In this document: in pieces, positions 53,545 through 62,681 of the stretch
Layout: every line of letters starts with the position of its first letter
Numbering within the stretch: position 1 is the stretch's first letter
Assembly: GCF_002207765.1 (NCBI RefSeq)
Contig: NZ_BDGJ01000002.1
Location: 1 to 63,797, forward strand
Origin: Calderihabitans maritimus
GTDB taxonomy: Bacteria > Bacillota > KKC1 > Calderihabitantales > Calderihabitantaceae
DNA: 63,797 nucleotides
Reading direction: 5' to 3'
Program-made: the position numbers and the translations under genes
The notes under the pieces: generated by a model
Told to the model about the DNA's origin: nothing
The model's input: the letters and a program-made list of their open reading frames with translations, nothing else
Databases searched by the model: none

Positions 53545-54402
53545 TTGTCAATCAAAACTATTGCCGTTTTGGGAGCGGGGTTAATGGGCAGCGGTATTGC
53601 CCAGGTAGCCGCGCAAAATGGATTTCAGGTGCATCTTGTAGATTTGACCTTCGAGTTGATTGAGAAGGGACTGCACAGGGCTCGCCGAAGTTTGCAGCGT
53701 TTGGAAAAGGCGGGAAAGATTCCTGCGGGAAGTACGGAGACCGTTCTCAGCCGTATCCAGGGATTCATTGATTTGGAGGCAGCGGCTGAAGATGCAGACC
53801 TGGTTATTGAAGCGGTGCCGGAGAACCTGGAACTGAAGAAAAACATCTTCCGGCGTTTGGATGTGGTATGCCGTCCAGAGGTGATCCTGGCGACGAACAC
53901 TTCGGAGCTGAGTATTACGGCGATTGGAGCGGCCACCCAGCGTCCTGATAAAGTTATCGGTATGCACTGGTTTAATCCACCGCCCGTCATGCGATTGATA
54001 GAAATCGTAATAGGACGAAACACATCACCGGAGACAGTTGCTACTATAGAAGATATTTCTCAACGGTTGGGTAAGGAAACGGTTAGGGTGAAGGATGCCC
54101 AGGGATTCGTTACGAGTCGTGTCCTGGCGGCTCATATGATTGAGTGTATGAGAGTTTTGGAGGAAGGGGTGGCTTCGATAGAGGATATTGATAAGGCGGT
54201 TAAGTTGGGCCTGAATTATCCCATGGGTCCTTTTGAACTGGCAGACTACGTCGGTCTCGATACCATGCTCTTTGTAGCTGAAAATCTTACCGAGGCTTAC
54301 GGTGACCGCTTCCGGCCCCCGCAGGTTTTGCGCAAACTGGTCGAGGCGGGTCATCTTGGGGTGAAAAGTGGTAAGGGCTTTTATGATTATACGAAAAACT
54401 AG
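53545..54402 (+). CDS. hbd: 3-hydroxybutyryl-CoA dehydrogenase
   Basis: A 285-residue NAD(P)-dependent dehydrogenase. The N-terminal Rossmann GAGLMGSGIAQVAA, the GMHWFNPPPVMRLIEIV catalytic His block and the C-terminal YPMGPFELADYVGLD are typical. It reduces 3-ketoacyl-CoA made by the upstream thiolase, or runs in the oxidative direction. TTG start with AAAGGGGG. Short-chain type. Confidence 0.9.
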   Translation: MSIKTIAVLGAGLMGSGIAQVAAQNGFQVHLVDLTFELIEKGLHRARRSLQRLEKAGKIPAGSTETVLSRIQGFIDLEAAAEDADLVIEAVPENLELKKNIFRRLDVVCRPEVILATNTSELSITAIGAATQRPDKVIGMHWFNPPPVMRLIEIVIGRNTSPETVATIEDISQRLGKETVRVKDAQGFVTSRVLAAHMIECMRVLEEGVASIEDIDKAVKLGLNYPMGPFELADYVGLDTMLFVAENLTEAYGDRFRPPQVLRKLVEAGHLGVKSGKGFYDYTKN

Positions 54403-54415
54403 AAAATAATCCGCT

Positions 54416-54483
54416 AAAAAACGGCTGCCTCCCGGAATAGCCAGGAAGGGGCGGCTCCTGGCTCCGGGAGTGCAGCCGTTTTT
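54416..54483. terminator. Bidirectional terminator between hbd and the dehydratase genes
   Basis: AAAAAACGGCTGC pairs with GCAGCCGTTTTT, enclosing a second stem (CTCCCGG/CCGGGAG) and a third (AGCCAGGA/TCCTGGCT). A-run and T-run on the two sides let it stop transcripts from both directions. Confidence 0.85.
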
Positions 54484-54490
54484 CATTCAA

Positions 54491-55738
54491 TTAAGCCTGT
54501 ATACCATTTCTTTGTCTGGATTCGAGCATTTCAAGAAAAGCTTCCAGGCGGCTTTCCACCTGACTCGGGGTAAAGGCACGTGGGTCACAATGATCACTGT
54601 GAATTCTCAAAACAGGGAGATTTAGTTCTTTGTGTATTTGATTGGCCAGGTGATATGTACCGGTACTCAGAACAATACAGCTTCGAATGACGTGGTTAAC
54701 ATACCCGTCGATTTGAAAATTCCTAATCATTTGAGAAACCAGTTTAACGCGGGTAGGTCCGTCGATATTAAAAATATGGGTCAGGTTACGACGAGCCAGG
54801 CTCACTAGGGGATTGGCAGGATCCAGTCGTTGTCCCCATACTCTACCGTAATTATACAGCTCCACGGCAAATACGGCTCCGTGCTGTTGGAAACGCTCAA
54901 ACAGCCTCATGTTGTACCAGAGAGGCATTACGTCCCATAAAAGGCGATAACGTTCCTCGGGTACCACCCCGACGCCTTGCGCCACCCGGTTGGTTACTTC
55001 AATAGCAACTTTTTCGAGAAAATCTACAGCTGTTTGGGTACCGGAGAGCACGACCAGCACAAAAAGGTTGCCCAGCATGTCTGTGCTGCTGATCGGTACC
55101 GGGCGGGCCCGGCGACTTTCGTTAATAGTTATCCAAAGAGCAGCTGCCCTGTCGCCGAGGTTTACTGTTTCCTGCAGGCGGTCGGGATCAAAGGGTTTTC
55201 CGGTAAGTCTTTCCAGAAAGCTGATCAGTTCTTTAAGCTGAGTTACCGCGTAAGCCAGGCGGTGAGGCTCGGGTTCCAGCTCCGCTCCCAAGGACCCCAG
55301 AGGTTGATCCAATACAAACATAGGACAGTTGAAACGACGGGCAAGAATTTCAAACCATTTGACATGAGTGGTACACAGATTGCGGCTGGCCACTACCGCG
55401 TCCGGCGCAGGTAGGCCGCCCAAATAAGTACAGTTGCCCATAATATGCCCCAAGTCTGAACGAAAATAGGAGCAAAGGTCAGGGGAATATCCAGAAGATT
55501 CTGCCAATTGTTGCAATTCTAGTCCCAGTTGTTTAACACTACAGGCGGCTGCATAGTTTTCGGGAAAAACCGGAACTACATCCATAGCATGAAACAGTTC
55601 TACCGGTGCTATCCCACTAGACCAGACCACTTTTTTGCCTTCTGCCTTTTTCTCATGAGCTTCCCGGTAGGTGTTCCTGATTATTTGGGAAAGCTGGCGG
55701 GAACTTTCCAGAACCTTAACCGTTTTCGCGTTCATCAT
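54491..55738 (-). CDS. 2-hydroxyacyl-CoA dehydratase/benzoyl-CoA reductase subunit
   Basis: A 415-residue HgdB-like protein (PF06050). Cysteines that would bind the 4Fe-4S cluster are in DLCSYFRSDLGH, SRNLCTTHVKW and VIRSCIVLSTG. GIAPVELFHAMDVVPVFPENY is the family start. It pairs with the next upstream gene (four-base overlap) as the second subunit. The ATP-driven activator (HgdC/BcrAD type) that all such enzymes need is not in the window. Confidence 0.85.
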   Translation of the reverse strand: MMNAKTVKVLESSRQLSQIIRNTYREAHEKKAEGKKVVWSSGIAPVELFHAMDVVPVFPENYAAACSVKQLGLELQQLAESSGYSPDLCSYFRSDLGHIMGNCTYLGGLPAPDAVVASRNLCTTHVKWFEILARRFNCPMFVLDQPLGSLGAELEPEPHRLAYAVTQLKELISFLERLTGKPFDPDRLQETVNLGDRAAALWITINESRRARPVPISSTDMLGNLFVLVVLSGTQTAVDFLEKVAIEVTNRVAQGVGVVPEERYRLLWDVMPLWYNMRLFERFQQHGAVFAVELYNYGRVWGQRLDPANPLVSLARRNLTHIFNIDGPTRVKLVSQMIRNFQIDGYVNHVIRSCIVLSTGTYHLANQIHKELNLPVLRIHSDHCDPRAFTPSQVESRLEAFLEMLESRQRNGIQA

Positions 55739-56823
55739 CCTCTCTCCTTCCTGCCGGTAATTGATCGCCGGGTGGCAAGCATTTCCGTAAAAGCCTGAAC
55801 CCGGGTACTCAGGGTCTCCGGTGCCGTTTGATTTTCGATTTCTAGCACCAGAACCGGATATCCGCTGGCAGTTAATTTTCGCTCTAAGTCCGGCTGTTCG
55901 AACCGGTGGGTATCACAAAACTTTTGAAGTAAAAACACCATCCCATCAACTGAAACCCGCTGCGCCTCTTCCAGTATCGCTTCCCAGCGGCGTTCACCCG
56001 GGAATTTGCACGGACAGTTTATTTTTCTTAAATAGGTGGTGGCCAGAGCTTTAAGGGGCTCTTCCCTGGTATCCACTTGAAGGCGGTAGAAACGACGGCC
56101 GTAGCAAAGATCGTCAGCCACTATCATACCAGAACCGTTTTCCAAAAGAGATATTATTTCCGGGTTGTCAATCACACTACCGAGGACCATGAAACGCAGT
56201 TTTTCGGCTTCTTCTGCCTGTTCGGCGGGTACAGAGTTGAGGACAGTCTCTAGCTGGGAAATGCTTTTCTCCGGTGGTGTCCTAAAGGTCCTGAACAGCA
56301 GTTCCATAAACTCCCTACCGCTCAAACCGGTAGAAAAAGAACGGGTTTTGGCAATCTTCTGGAGTAACTGCCGCTGACGGTTATGGGTAACAATAGCTTC
56401 TCTCAAAGTTTCACCAGTGATTTTACGGGGGCTGATTTTGGAAAGAGCCGTGGTCAGTTTTACCAGTTCCTCTTCAAAGAAGTCGACGGCTGCCGGAGTA
56501 TTTACCCGGAGTGGTACAGCCAAGCGATGGTAAAATGCATAAGAGGTGTATTCTTCCCAGACATCAAAAATTTCACGCATTACGTCACAGGTCTGGGGAA
56601 TAACGATTCCGGTCAGAAAGTCAAAATCTCCCCGCAATGCCCTTTCCAGCACACTGCGTTGGAAGGAGCAGCAGTTGGGTGGAACATAGGAGTAGGCAAG
56701 CGTAGTAGCCTTTTTGTCTCCGGTAAGACGGTAAGGAACAAAACCCGCAGCTGTAATGATTTCCACGGGAACATAAGAACAAAAATAGCCTAAAAAGGGT
56801 CTACCTGTGGTATTATAAACCAT
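55735..56823 (-). CDS. 2-hydroxyacyl-CoA dehydratase/benzoyl-CoA reductase partner subunit
   Basis: A 362-residue relative of the same family with cysteines in PPNCCSFQRS, IPQTCDVMRE and LLQKFCDTHRFE. ATG at 56823 is chosen because GAGGAGG lies seven bases upstream; the longer frame to 56922 has no site and a non-family N-terminus. The pair probably dehydrates a 2-hydroxyacyl-CoA or reduces an aromatic acyl-CoA; which one cannot be read from the sequence. Confidence 0.83.
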   Translation of the reverse strand: MVYNTTGRPFLGYFCSYVPVEIITAAGFVPYRLTGDKKATTLAYSYVPPNCCSFQRSVLERALRGDFDFLTGIVIPQTCDVMREIFDVWEEYTSYAFYHRLAVPLRVNTPAAVDFFEEELVKLTTALSKISPRKITGETLREAIVTHNRQRQLLQKIAKTRSFSTGLSGREFMELLFRTFRTPPEKSISQLETVLNSVPAEQAEEAEKLRFMVLGSVIDNPEIISLLENGSGMIVADDLCYGRRFYRLQVDTREEPLKALATTYLRKINCPCKFPGERRWEAILEEAQRVSVDGMVFLLQKFCDTHRFEQPDLERKLTASGYPVLVLEIENQTAPETLSTRVQAFTEMLATRRSITGRKERG

Positions 56824-56948
56824 ATTTTCCCTCCTCGGATGAGAATATCTGTGTGTTGTGTAATGATTACTGCAAATACGATGCCATCTGTCAAGGTTTG
56901 AGAAATGATTCCGGCTTAACATTCACTGTTTTTAAATCGAATAAGCAA

Positions 56949-56977
56949 TAAAAAAAGAGGCGTTTCCGCCTCTTATT
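56949..56977 (-). terminator. Terminator of the GerMN lipoprotein gene
   Basis: On the minus strand AAGAGGCG pairs with CGCCTCTT around GAAA and is followed by TTTTTT. The stem overlaps the stop codon. Confidence 0.8.
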
Positions 56978-57545
56978 AAGGTTTTATCATGCTTTCGTTT
57001 CTTTCCAATGGCTCCTCGATAACCATGTGTTCTATAAGCATGGTTCCGCCATCTACCGTCATCATTACCTTATTAATTCCTTCCAATTCGGTCAGGGTAT
57101 TGACGATAGAATTAATGGTCATGGCTTCTCCTGCGGCGCCTCCCCAGTGGTTGGCGACCATCTCCCGGCTGAAGTCGATATATGCAATATCGCCCTGGAT
57201 GTCAACCGCGTTGACGGTTACCCCGTCGGGGATGGTTCTATGCAGGGAAGGCGAAACGGGACCGGCTATCAGTTCCTCAAGAATCCTTTTAACCAGTTTT
57301 TCCTGGGACTGTTTCTCTTCGTCGTTCAGGGTGATTTCCCTGGTTTCCGGAACCACGTACATGGCTTGCGTATCGGCGAAATAAAGAGTCACAGTTATCT
57401 TGTCGTTTGTTGTTTCCTTCGGCTGGCCGGAATCAGGTGGAGGAGACGGGTTTTGGTTCACGCCCTCCGGCTCACCCCTGGTCGTACAGCCGGCAACTCC
57501 CAAAACAAGCATAGCTACCAGAAACAGAATTAAGACTCGCTTCAT
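56976..57545 (-). CDS. GerMN-domain lipoprotein
   Basis: A 189-residue lipoprotein with signal peptide and lipobox VAGC (Cys20), a proline-rich linker to about 45, and one GerMN domain (VTLYFADTQAMYVVPETREI, then IPDGVTVNAVDIQGDIAYID and a final TELEGINKVMMTVDG). GerM of Bacillus acts in spore germination and cortex structure; single-domain versions are common in Clostridia. It is alone in its transcript. Confidence 0.82.
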   Translation of the reverse strand: MKRVLILFLVAMLVLGVAGCTTRGEPEGVNQNPSPPPDSGQPKETTNDKITVTLYFADTQAMYVVPETREITLNDEEKQSQEKLVKRILEELIAGPVSPSLHRTIPDGVTVNAVDIQGDIAYIDFSREMVANHWGGAAGEAMTINSIVNTLTELEGINKVMMTVDGGTMLIEHMVIEEPLERNESMIKP

Positions 57546-57634
57546 GGTCTATACCTCTCTTTAAGATTTTGCTACCTACATTCATTGTATATTAAATGGA
57601 GCCGGCTGAAAATAGGTAGTTGTTATTAACAGGG

Positions 57635-58627
57635 CTAATGATGTCTGGGGGCCAACGGTGCTCTACTGGATTCACGGAAAAAGTTAAACCTCTGTTCCAG
57701 TTTCCCATACCAGGCAGCCGCCTGAACCTGGACAATAAAGGCAAGAGTGATGAGAAGGGCGGCTTCCGCTCCAAAAGTGGCCAGAGCGAGTCCCAAGCAA
57801 GAAGAAAGGTTGCGCATGGCTGTGCTGTAGACCAGGGTTATGCTGTTTTCCCGGTCCAAAAAGATTCGTCCCCAAATGGTACTGATTATGAAAACTCCCA
57901 GGTAGAACAGCACTATGACAACGACCGACTGCAAGAGCAGGTCGGGCTGGCTGAAAATTTTTTTGGCCTTCATACTCATGCTAGAGAAGACTATAAATAG
58001 CATAAAACAAACGCTGATGCCGGGGAGCAGGGGTTTTATATCTTTTTTAAAGACGGCGGGAGGGTATCGTTTCATCAGGAAACGATAGGTTATGTTCCCC
58101 AGCACCAGCGGCAAGAATATCAGAGCAGCAATAATTTGAAAGGTTTTCCAAATATCAACCGGTACATATTTACCTACCATAAACAACAGGTACCACGGAG
58201 CCAGCAGGGAACCCAGTAGCAGGCCTAAAACAGTAATTTTTACGGCGGCAGGCACGTTCCCCCGGTTAAGCATGGTCCAGGATATGGTCATCCCACTGGT
58301 AGGTAACAGGGAAGCAAGAGCAAGTCCGGCAAACAGTTGAGGATGGTTAAGGAGAAAGGTATTTCCCAGCAGGTAAGCTAGCAAAGGTACAAGGAGAAAG
58401 TTTACCGCCAAAGAGGTAAGAACGACTCGGTTATGACTCAAGTCAACAGCTTCTTTCAGCCGGAAGCCTATCATCGTAGGATAAATCATCATAAAGGTAG
58501 CCGGCAGGATGAAATTTTTCAAAAAAGAGGTATCAAAATAACTGCCGGTTAAAAATCCAATGGTCAAAACGGCAGGAATTACTAGCACCAGGTGTTTAAC
58601 GGGGAACATGAAGATTTTTTTAAGCAT
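57635..58627 (-). CDS. BASS/ACR3-type transporter
   Basis: A 330-residue protein with about ten membrane segments, related to the bile acid:sodium symporter and arsenite exporter (ACR3) superfamily. ASLLPTSGMTISWTMLNRGNV and STAMRNLSSCLGLALA match the two discontinuous-helix motifs of this fold. Substrate unknown; arsenite, organic anions or sulfur compounds are possible. Expression is likely controlled by a palindrome over the +1 region. Confidence 0.75.
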   Translation of the reverse strand: MLKKIFMFPVKHLVLVIPAVLTIGFLTGSYFDTSFLKNFILPATFMMIYPTMIGFRLKEAVDLSHNRVVLTSLAVNFLLVPLLAYLLGNTFLLNHPQLFAGLALASLLPTSGMTISWTMLNRGNVPAAVKITVLGLLLGSLLAPWYLLFMVGKYVPVDIWKTFQIIAALIFLPLVLGNITYRFLMKRYPPAVFKKDIKPLLPGISVCFMLFIVFSSMSMKAKKIFSQPDLLLQSVVVIVLFYLGVFIISTIWGRIFLDRENSITLVYSTAMRNLSSCLGLALATFGAEAALLITLAFIVQVQAAAWYGKLEQRFNFFRESSRAPLAPRHH

Positions 58628-58648
58628 AGTTAGCCTCCTTTCCGAATC

Positions 58649-58698
58649 ATACCCCTTAAGGGTATACTTATTATACTATGCCATAATTACGCTGTCAA
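58649..58698 (-). promoter_or_regulatory. Promoter with CsoR/CstR-like operator
   Basis: Reading leftward: TTGACA (58693-58698), 17 bases, TATAAT (58670-58675), a near-consensus sigma-A promoter. Five bases past the -10 box begins ATACCC-CTTAA-GGGTAT (58649-58665), an inverted repeat like the sites of CsoR-family repressors, notably CstR. No such repressor is encoded in the window. Confidence 0.65.
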
Positions 58699-58773
58699 TA
58701 TAAAAAATTAAAACGTCTATTTTTAAGCCCCTAGAAATATAATGGCAAGAGAAATTAGGGAAGGGGGGTTATT

Positions 58774-59523
58774 ATGCGGGGGAGAAGAGAAATTATATTA
58801 GTGGCTCTGATGGTAGTAGTGTTAGTGCTGGCAGGGCGTTTTTTGTTGTTTCGAGAAACAGAAATTCCGGTGAGCATCAAAGTTGTATCCCAGACCAGTC
58901 CGCCCATATTTTACGTAAAAACCAATGAAAAAAAAGTGGCTTTCACTTTTGATATCAGTTGGGGCCATAAAATGGCTCCGAAGGTGTTGGAAGTGCTAAG
59001 AGAATACGACGTCAGAGGGACTTTCTTTATTTCCGGTCCCTGGACCAAGCGACATTCCGATCTGGCCAGGCGCATAGCTGAGGAAGGCCATGAAATAGGC
59101 AATCACGGTCACAGGCACGACAACATGAGCAGTTACAATCGCGAACAAATTGTGGAAAATATTCAGGAAGCTCATGCGATTATTAAAGAGATTACCGGGC
59201 AAACTCCCAAATACCTGCGGCCGCCCAACGGCGATTACGACGACCTGGTGGTCGAAACGGCCAGGGAATACGGTTATGAAACTGTAATATGGGCGGTAGA
59301 CTCTCTAGATTGGAAAAACCCCGGAGTGGATTATATGATCAGGCGGGTAAAAAAACGAGTTTTTCCGGGGGCCATTATCCTATTTCATGCCAGCGATTCC
59401 TGTAAGCAGACGGATCAGGCTTTGCCGGCTATTATTCAAGAGCTAAGAAAAGAAGGGTATGAAATATTAACTCTTTCCGAACTGTTAAGCCTGGGTGAGG
59501 CGGGCCGGGACGATCCCCGGTAG
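58774..59523 (+). CDS. pdaB: Sporulation polysaccharide deacetylase PdaB
   Basis: A 249-residue NodB-fold protein with one N-terminal membrane helix. FDISWGHK (Asp60), where most family members have TFDDG, is the PdaB variant; GNHGHRHDNM (His111, His115) completes the zinc site, and RPPNGDYDD is motif 3. It is needed for spore stability in Bacillus. GGGGGGTTATT precedes the ATG. It is divergent from the BASS transporter. Confidence 0.85.
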   Translation: MRGRREIILVALMVVVLVLAGRFLLFRETEIPVSIKVVSQTSPPIFYVKTNEKKVAFTFDISWGHKMAPKVLEVLREYDVRGTFFISGPWTKRHSDLARRIAEEGHEIGNHGHRHDNMSSYNREQIVENIQEAHAIIKEITGQTPKYLRPPNGDYDDLVVETAREYGYETVIWAVDSLDWKNPGVDYMIRRVKKRVFPGAIILFHASDSCKQTDQALPAIIQELRKEGYEILTLSELLSLGEAGRDDPR

Positions 59524-59602
59524 TATTGTTCAGCAAGAAGGGAAGTGGCTAAATGACCGCGAAATGAAAGAAATATAATTTTAAGCAAAAGAAGGTGAGA
59601 GC

Positions 59603-60442
59603 TTGGCAAAGTTTTTAGCTGCCGCTGTGCAAATGGATACCCAGGAACATAAAGATCAGAACTTGAAACGGGCTGAAGAGCTTATTGGGGAAGCAGCAGA
59701 CAGAGGTGCCTCTCTGGTAGCCCTTCCCGAAACTTTCAATTTTATGGGTTCACCCCGCGAGGAAAAAGCTAATGCCGAGTATATCCCGGGACCGACCATC
59801 CAGCGGATGGTGGCGCTGGCCGAAAAGTATAAAATATGGCTCCATTGCGGCAGTATCCTGGAAAAAGCTCCCGAGACGGAGAAACTATATAACACCAGTG
59901 TGCTTTTGAATCCCCGGGGAGAAATTGTGGCCAGGTACCGCAAGCTTCACCTGTTCGATGTGGAATTGAGCGGGGGGCCGGTTTCCAGGGAGTCTAAGAC
60001 TCGTGAATTTGGGAAGAGTATAGTGGTAACGGATACCGACTTGGGCCGGGTAGGCTTTTCCATTTGTTACGATCTTCGGTTTCCGGAACTGTACCGGATC
60101 ATGGCCCTGGAGGGGGCGGAGATGATCTTTGTCCCAGCGGCTTTCACCATGCACACCGGGAAGGATCACTGGGAACCTCTTCTGAGGGCGCGGGCTATTG
60201 AAAACCAGTGCTATATAATTGCCCCCGGGCAAACCGGTAAAAAGAAAACCTATACCACCTACGGCAAAAGCATGATCGTTGATCCCTGGGGCAACGTTTT
60301 AGGCCTGGCTCCTGAAGGGGAATCCGTGGTGGTGGCAGAAATTGACCTGAATTATCTGCGAAGAGTGCGGGAACAAATACCTTCGCTGAAAAACCGCCGA
60401 CCAGATATATATCAGGTTGGCTACGCCGGTCGTTCCCTTTGA
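59603..60442 (+). CDS. Carbon-nitrogen hydrolase (Nit2/omega-amidase-like)
   Basis: A 279-residue nitrilase-superfamily protein. Catalytic Glu43, Lys114 (YRKLHLFDV) and Cys155 (SICYDLRFPELYR) are all in place. It most resembles Nit1/Nit2-type amidases that clear deaminated glutathione or alpha-keto acid amides. TTG start. A terminator follows. Confidence 0.83.
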   Translation: MAKFLAAAVQMDTQEHKDQNLKRAEELIGEAADRGASLVALPETFNFMGSPREEKANAEYIPGPTIQRMVALAEKYKIWLHCGSILEKAPETEKLYNTSVLLNPRGEIVARYRKLHLFDVELSGGPVSRESKTREFGKSIVVTDTDLGRVGFSICYDLRFPELYRIMALEGAEMIFVPAAFTMHTGKDHWEPLLRARAIENQCYIIAPGQTGKKKTYTTYGKSMIVDPWGNVLGLAPEGESVVVAEIDLNYLRRVREQIPSLKNRRPDIYQVGYAGRSL

Positions 60443-60444
60443 TG

Positions 60445-60472
60445 TATGCCCTTTGGTTAGGGCATTTTTTAT
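60445..60472 (+). terminator. Terminator of the nitrilase gene
   Basis: ATGCCCT pairs with AGGGCAT and runs into TTTTTATTTTTT. Confidence 0.8.
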
Positions 60473-60541
60473 TTTTTAAGGTTATTTTAAGGTTTCTCAA
60501 AGATAATTAATAACAATAATGTAAGCGGGGAGGCGATATGC

Positions 60542-61723
60542 ATGAGGTCTAAGATTAAATGGGGATTTTTATTCATTTCGATTTTTATAGCCGGGATTTT
60601 GTTGGGAGGAAGTCTTGTCTTTTACCATCATGACCTGGTCGGCATAGCCCTGGCCAAAGATTATCCAGCGGAAGATAATCAATCATCACTTCAGCCTTCA
60701 GGGGTTGTCCTATCTCCTCCTGTCGGTACCAGCATTTCGGATATTGTAGAGAAGGCCGGTCCGGCAGTAGTCAAAATTGAAACGGTGGCCAAGCGGCAGG
60801 GGCACCGTAGCTTTAATCCCTTTTTTGATGATCCCTTTTTCCGCGATTTTTTTGGTTTTGAATTTAACTTTCCGGTAGAGCCAGAAATACAGCAGGGACT
60901 AGGTTCCGGTTTTATAATCTCGGAAGACGGTTATATTCTTACGAACGAACATGTAATTTCCGGTGCCGATGAAATCAAAGTATTTGTAACCGGATACGAG
61001 AAACCTTTTACGGCCAAACTGGTAGGTTCTGATTACGAGCTGGACCTGGCGGTACTGAAAATCGAAGCGGAGAAAAAACTTCCCACTTTGGAATTGGGCC
61101 GTTCGGAGGACGTAAGGGTAGGAGACTGGGTTATTGCCATTGGTAATCCCTACGGCTTAGACCATACCGTTACCGTGGGAGTTATCAGTGCCAAGGGGCG
61201 CCCGATTAAAGTTCAGGACAGGCATTACAGGGACTTATTGCAAACCGATGCCTCCATCAATCCCGGTAATAGCGGCGGGCCTTTACTCAACCTGCAGGGA
61301 AAGGTAGTAGGCATCAACACAGCTATTAATGCCCAAGCCCAGGGGATAGGTTTTGCTATTCCCAGCAGTACCGTTCAATCGGTTTTGGATGAGTTGATAG
61401 AAAAGGGACGGGTAGTAAGGCCGCAGTTGGGAGTGTTAGTGCAGCCGGTTACTCCGGAACTGGCCGATTACTTCGGGCTGAAAAAAGCGGAAGGGGCGGT
61501 AATTAGTTGGGTGGTTCCGGGAAGTCCGGCGGATAAGGCCGGTTTGCAAAGAGGCGACGTGGTGCTGGAATACAATAAGGTGCCCATCAAAACGCCTGCG
61601 GATCTCCAGACACAGGTACGCAAAACCAAAATCGGAGAGCGAGTGGTGCTGGTAATATTCCGGGACGGAAAGACCCGCTATGTAACGGTTACTATTGAGG
61701 AAGACACAAGGGGGAGGAAGTAG
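60542..61723 (+). CDS. htrA: HtrA/DegP-like serine protease
   Basis: A 393-residue S1C protease with one N-terminal membrane anchor (about 8-25) and the catalytic domain outside. The triad is His137 (TNEHVIS), Asp169 (DLAVLK) and Ser244 (GNSGGPL). One PDZ domain covers about 290-385. It degrades or refolds damaged envelope proteins. GGGGAGG lies before the ATG. The ABC ATPase start follows at the next base after the stop. Confidence 0.88.
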   Translation: MRSKIKWGFLFISIFIAGILLGGSLVFYHHDLVGIALAKDYPAEDNQSSLQPSGVVLSPPVGTSISDIVEKAGPAVVKIETVAKRQGHRSFNPFFDDPFFRDFFGFEFNFPVEPEIQQGLGSGFIISEDGYILTNEHVISGADEIKVFVTGYEKPFTAKLVGSDYELDLAVLKIEAEKKLPTLELGRSEDVRVGDWVIAIGNPYGLDHTVTVGVISAKGRPIKVQDRHYRDLLQTDASINPGNSGGPLLNLQGKVVGINTAINAQAQGIGFAIPSSTVQSVLDELIEKGRVVRPQLGVLVQPVTPELADYFGLKKAEGAVISWVVPGSPADKAGLQRGDVVLEYNKVPIKTPADLQTQVRKTKIGERVVLVIFRDGKTRYVTVTIEEDTRGRK

Positions 61724-62656
61724 TTGATTGAACTCAGGGAAGTGAGTAAATTTTACGGAGATAAAGTGGGCGTTGAAAATCTTTCCTTTCAGGTTAAGCC
61801 GGGGGAACTGGTGGGGCTTTTGGGGCCTAACGGCGCCGGTAAAACGACTACGCTGAGGCTTATCACCGGTTACCTCCAGCCGAGCCGGGGAGAAGTCCTG
61901 GTCAACGGCCTGGAGGTTTCCCAGAAGCCCCTGGAAGTAAAAAGATTACTCGGGTATTTGCCGGACACCCCCCCTCTCTATCGAGAAATGACGGTGCGCT
62001 CTTATCTTTCTTTTGTGGCGGAGATAAAAGAGGTACCCCGGCGGCAGATCAGGAAGCGAGTGGATACTTTGCTGGAAGAATTAAATCTGACCGAAGTTCA
62101 GGGGCGTTTAATCGGCAATTTGTCTCGAGGATACCGGCAGAGAGTGGGATTGGCCCAGGCTTTGGTAAGTGACCCGGAGATACTGGTGCTGGATGAGCCT
62201 ACTACCGGACTGGATCCTAAACAGATTATGGAAGTCAGGAATTTAATAAAGGAACTGGCCGGCCGGCGTACGGTGATTTTGAGTTCGCATATTTTACCGG
62301 AGGTTAGTATGATCTGTGAAAGAGTAATAATTATTGATCGCGGGAGGGTGATAGCCCAGGATACGCCGGCGGGGTTGGCTGCCAGTTTAAGGGGTTCTCC
62401 CAGAATAGAACTGGAAGTCAAAGGTCCGGCCGGCACCGTGAAAAATCTTCTGGCACAGGTGCCGGGGGTGCAGGAAATAGAGCTAAAACAGGAGGCTGCC
62501 GGTCGTTGTGTATTCAGCGTCAATTCCAGCAGCCAGGAGGATATCCGGGAGGAGATATTTTTCGCCATGGCTGGCGCAGGATATCCTATCCTTCAGATGC
62601 GCAATGAAGATTTGTCTCTAGAGGAAGTGTTTTTGCAGCTGGTTACCAGGGAATGA
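61724..62656 (+). CDS. ABC transporter ATP-binding protein (GldA-like)
   Basis: A 310-residue ATPase with Walker A GPNGAGKTT (about 34-42), signature LSRGYRQRVGLAQAL and Walker B ILVLDEPTTGLDP, and a C-terminal ABC-2-type extension (from 220). It energises the permease encoded next. TTG start directly after the htrA stop. Homologues in this gene order belong to the GldA-GldF-GldG set. Confidence 0.88.
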   Translation: MIELREVSKFYGDKVGVENLSFQVKPGELVGLLGPNGAGKTTTLRLITGYLQPSRGEVLVNGLEVSQKPLEVKRLLGYLPDTPPLYREMTVRSYLSFVAEIKEVPRRQIRKRVDTLLEELNLTEVQGRLIGNLSRGYRQRVGLAQALVSDPEILVLDEPTTGLDPKQIMEVRNLIKELAGRRTVILSSHILPEVSMICERVIIIDRGRVIAQDTPAGLAASLRGSPRIELEVKGPAGTVKNLLAQVPGVQEIELKQEAAGRCVFSVNSSSQEDIREEIFFAMAGAGYPILQMRNEDLSLEEVFLQLVTRE

Positions 62657-62681
62657 AGGAAACGGTCCGGAGGTGGTCCAG

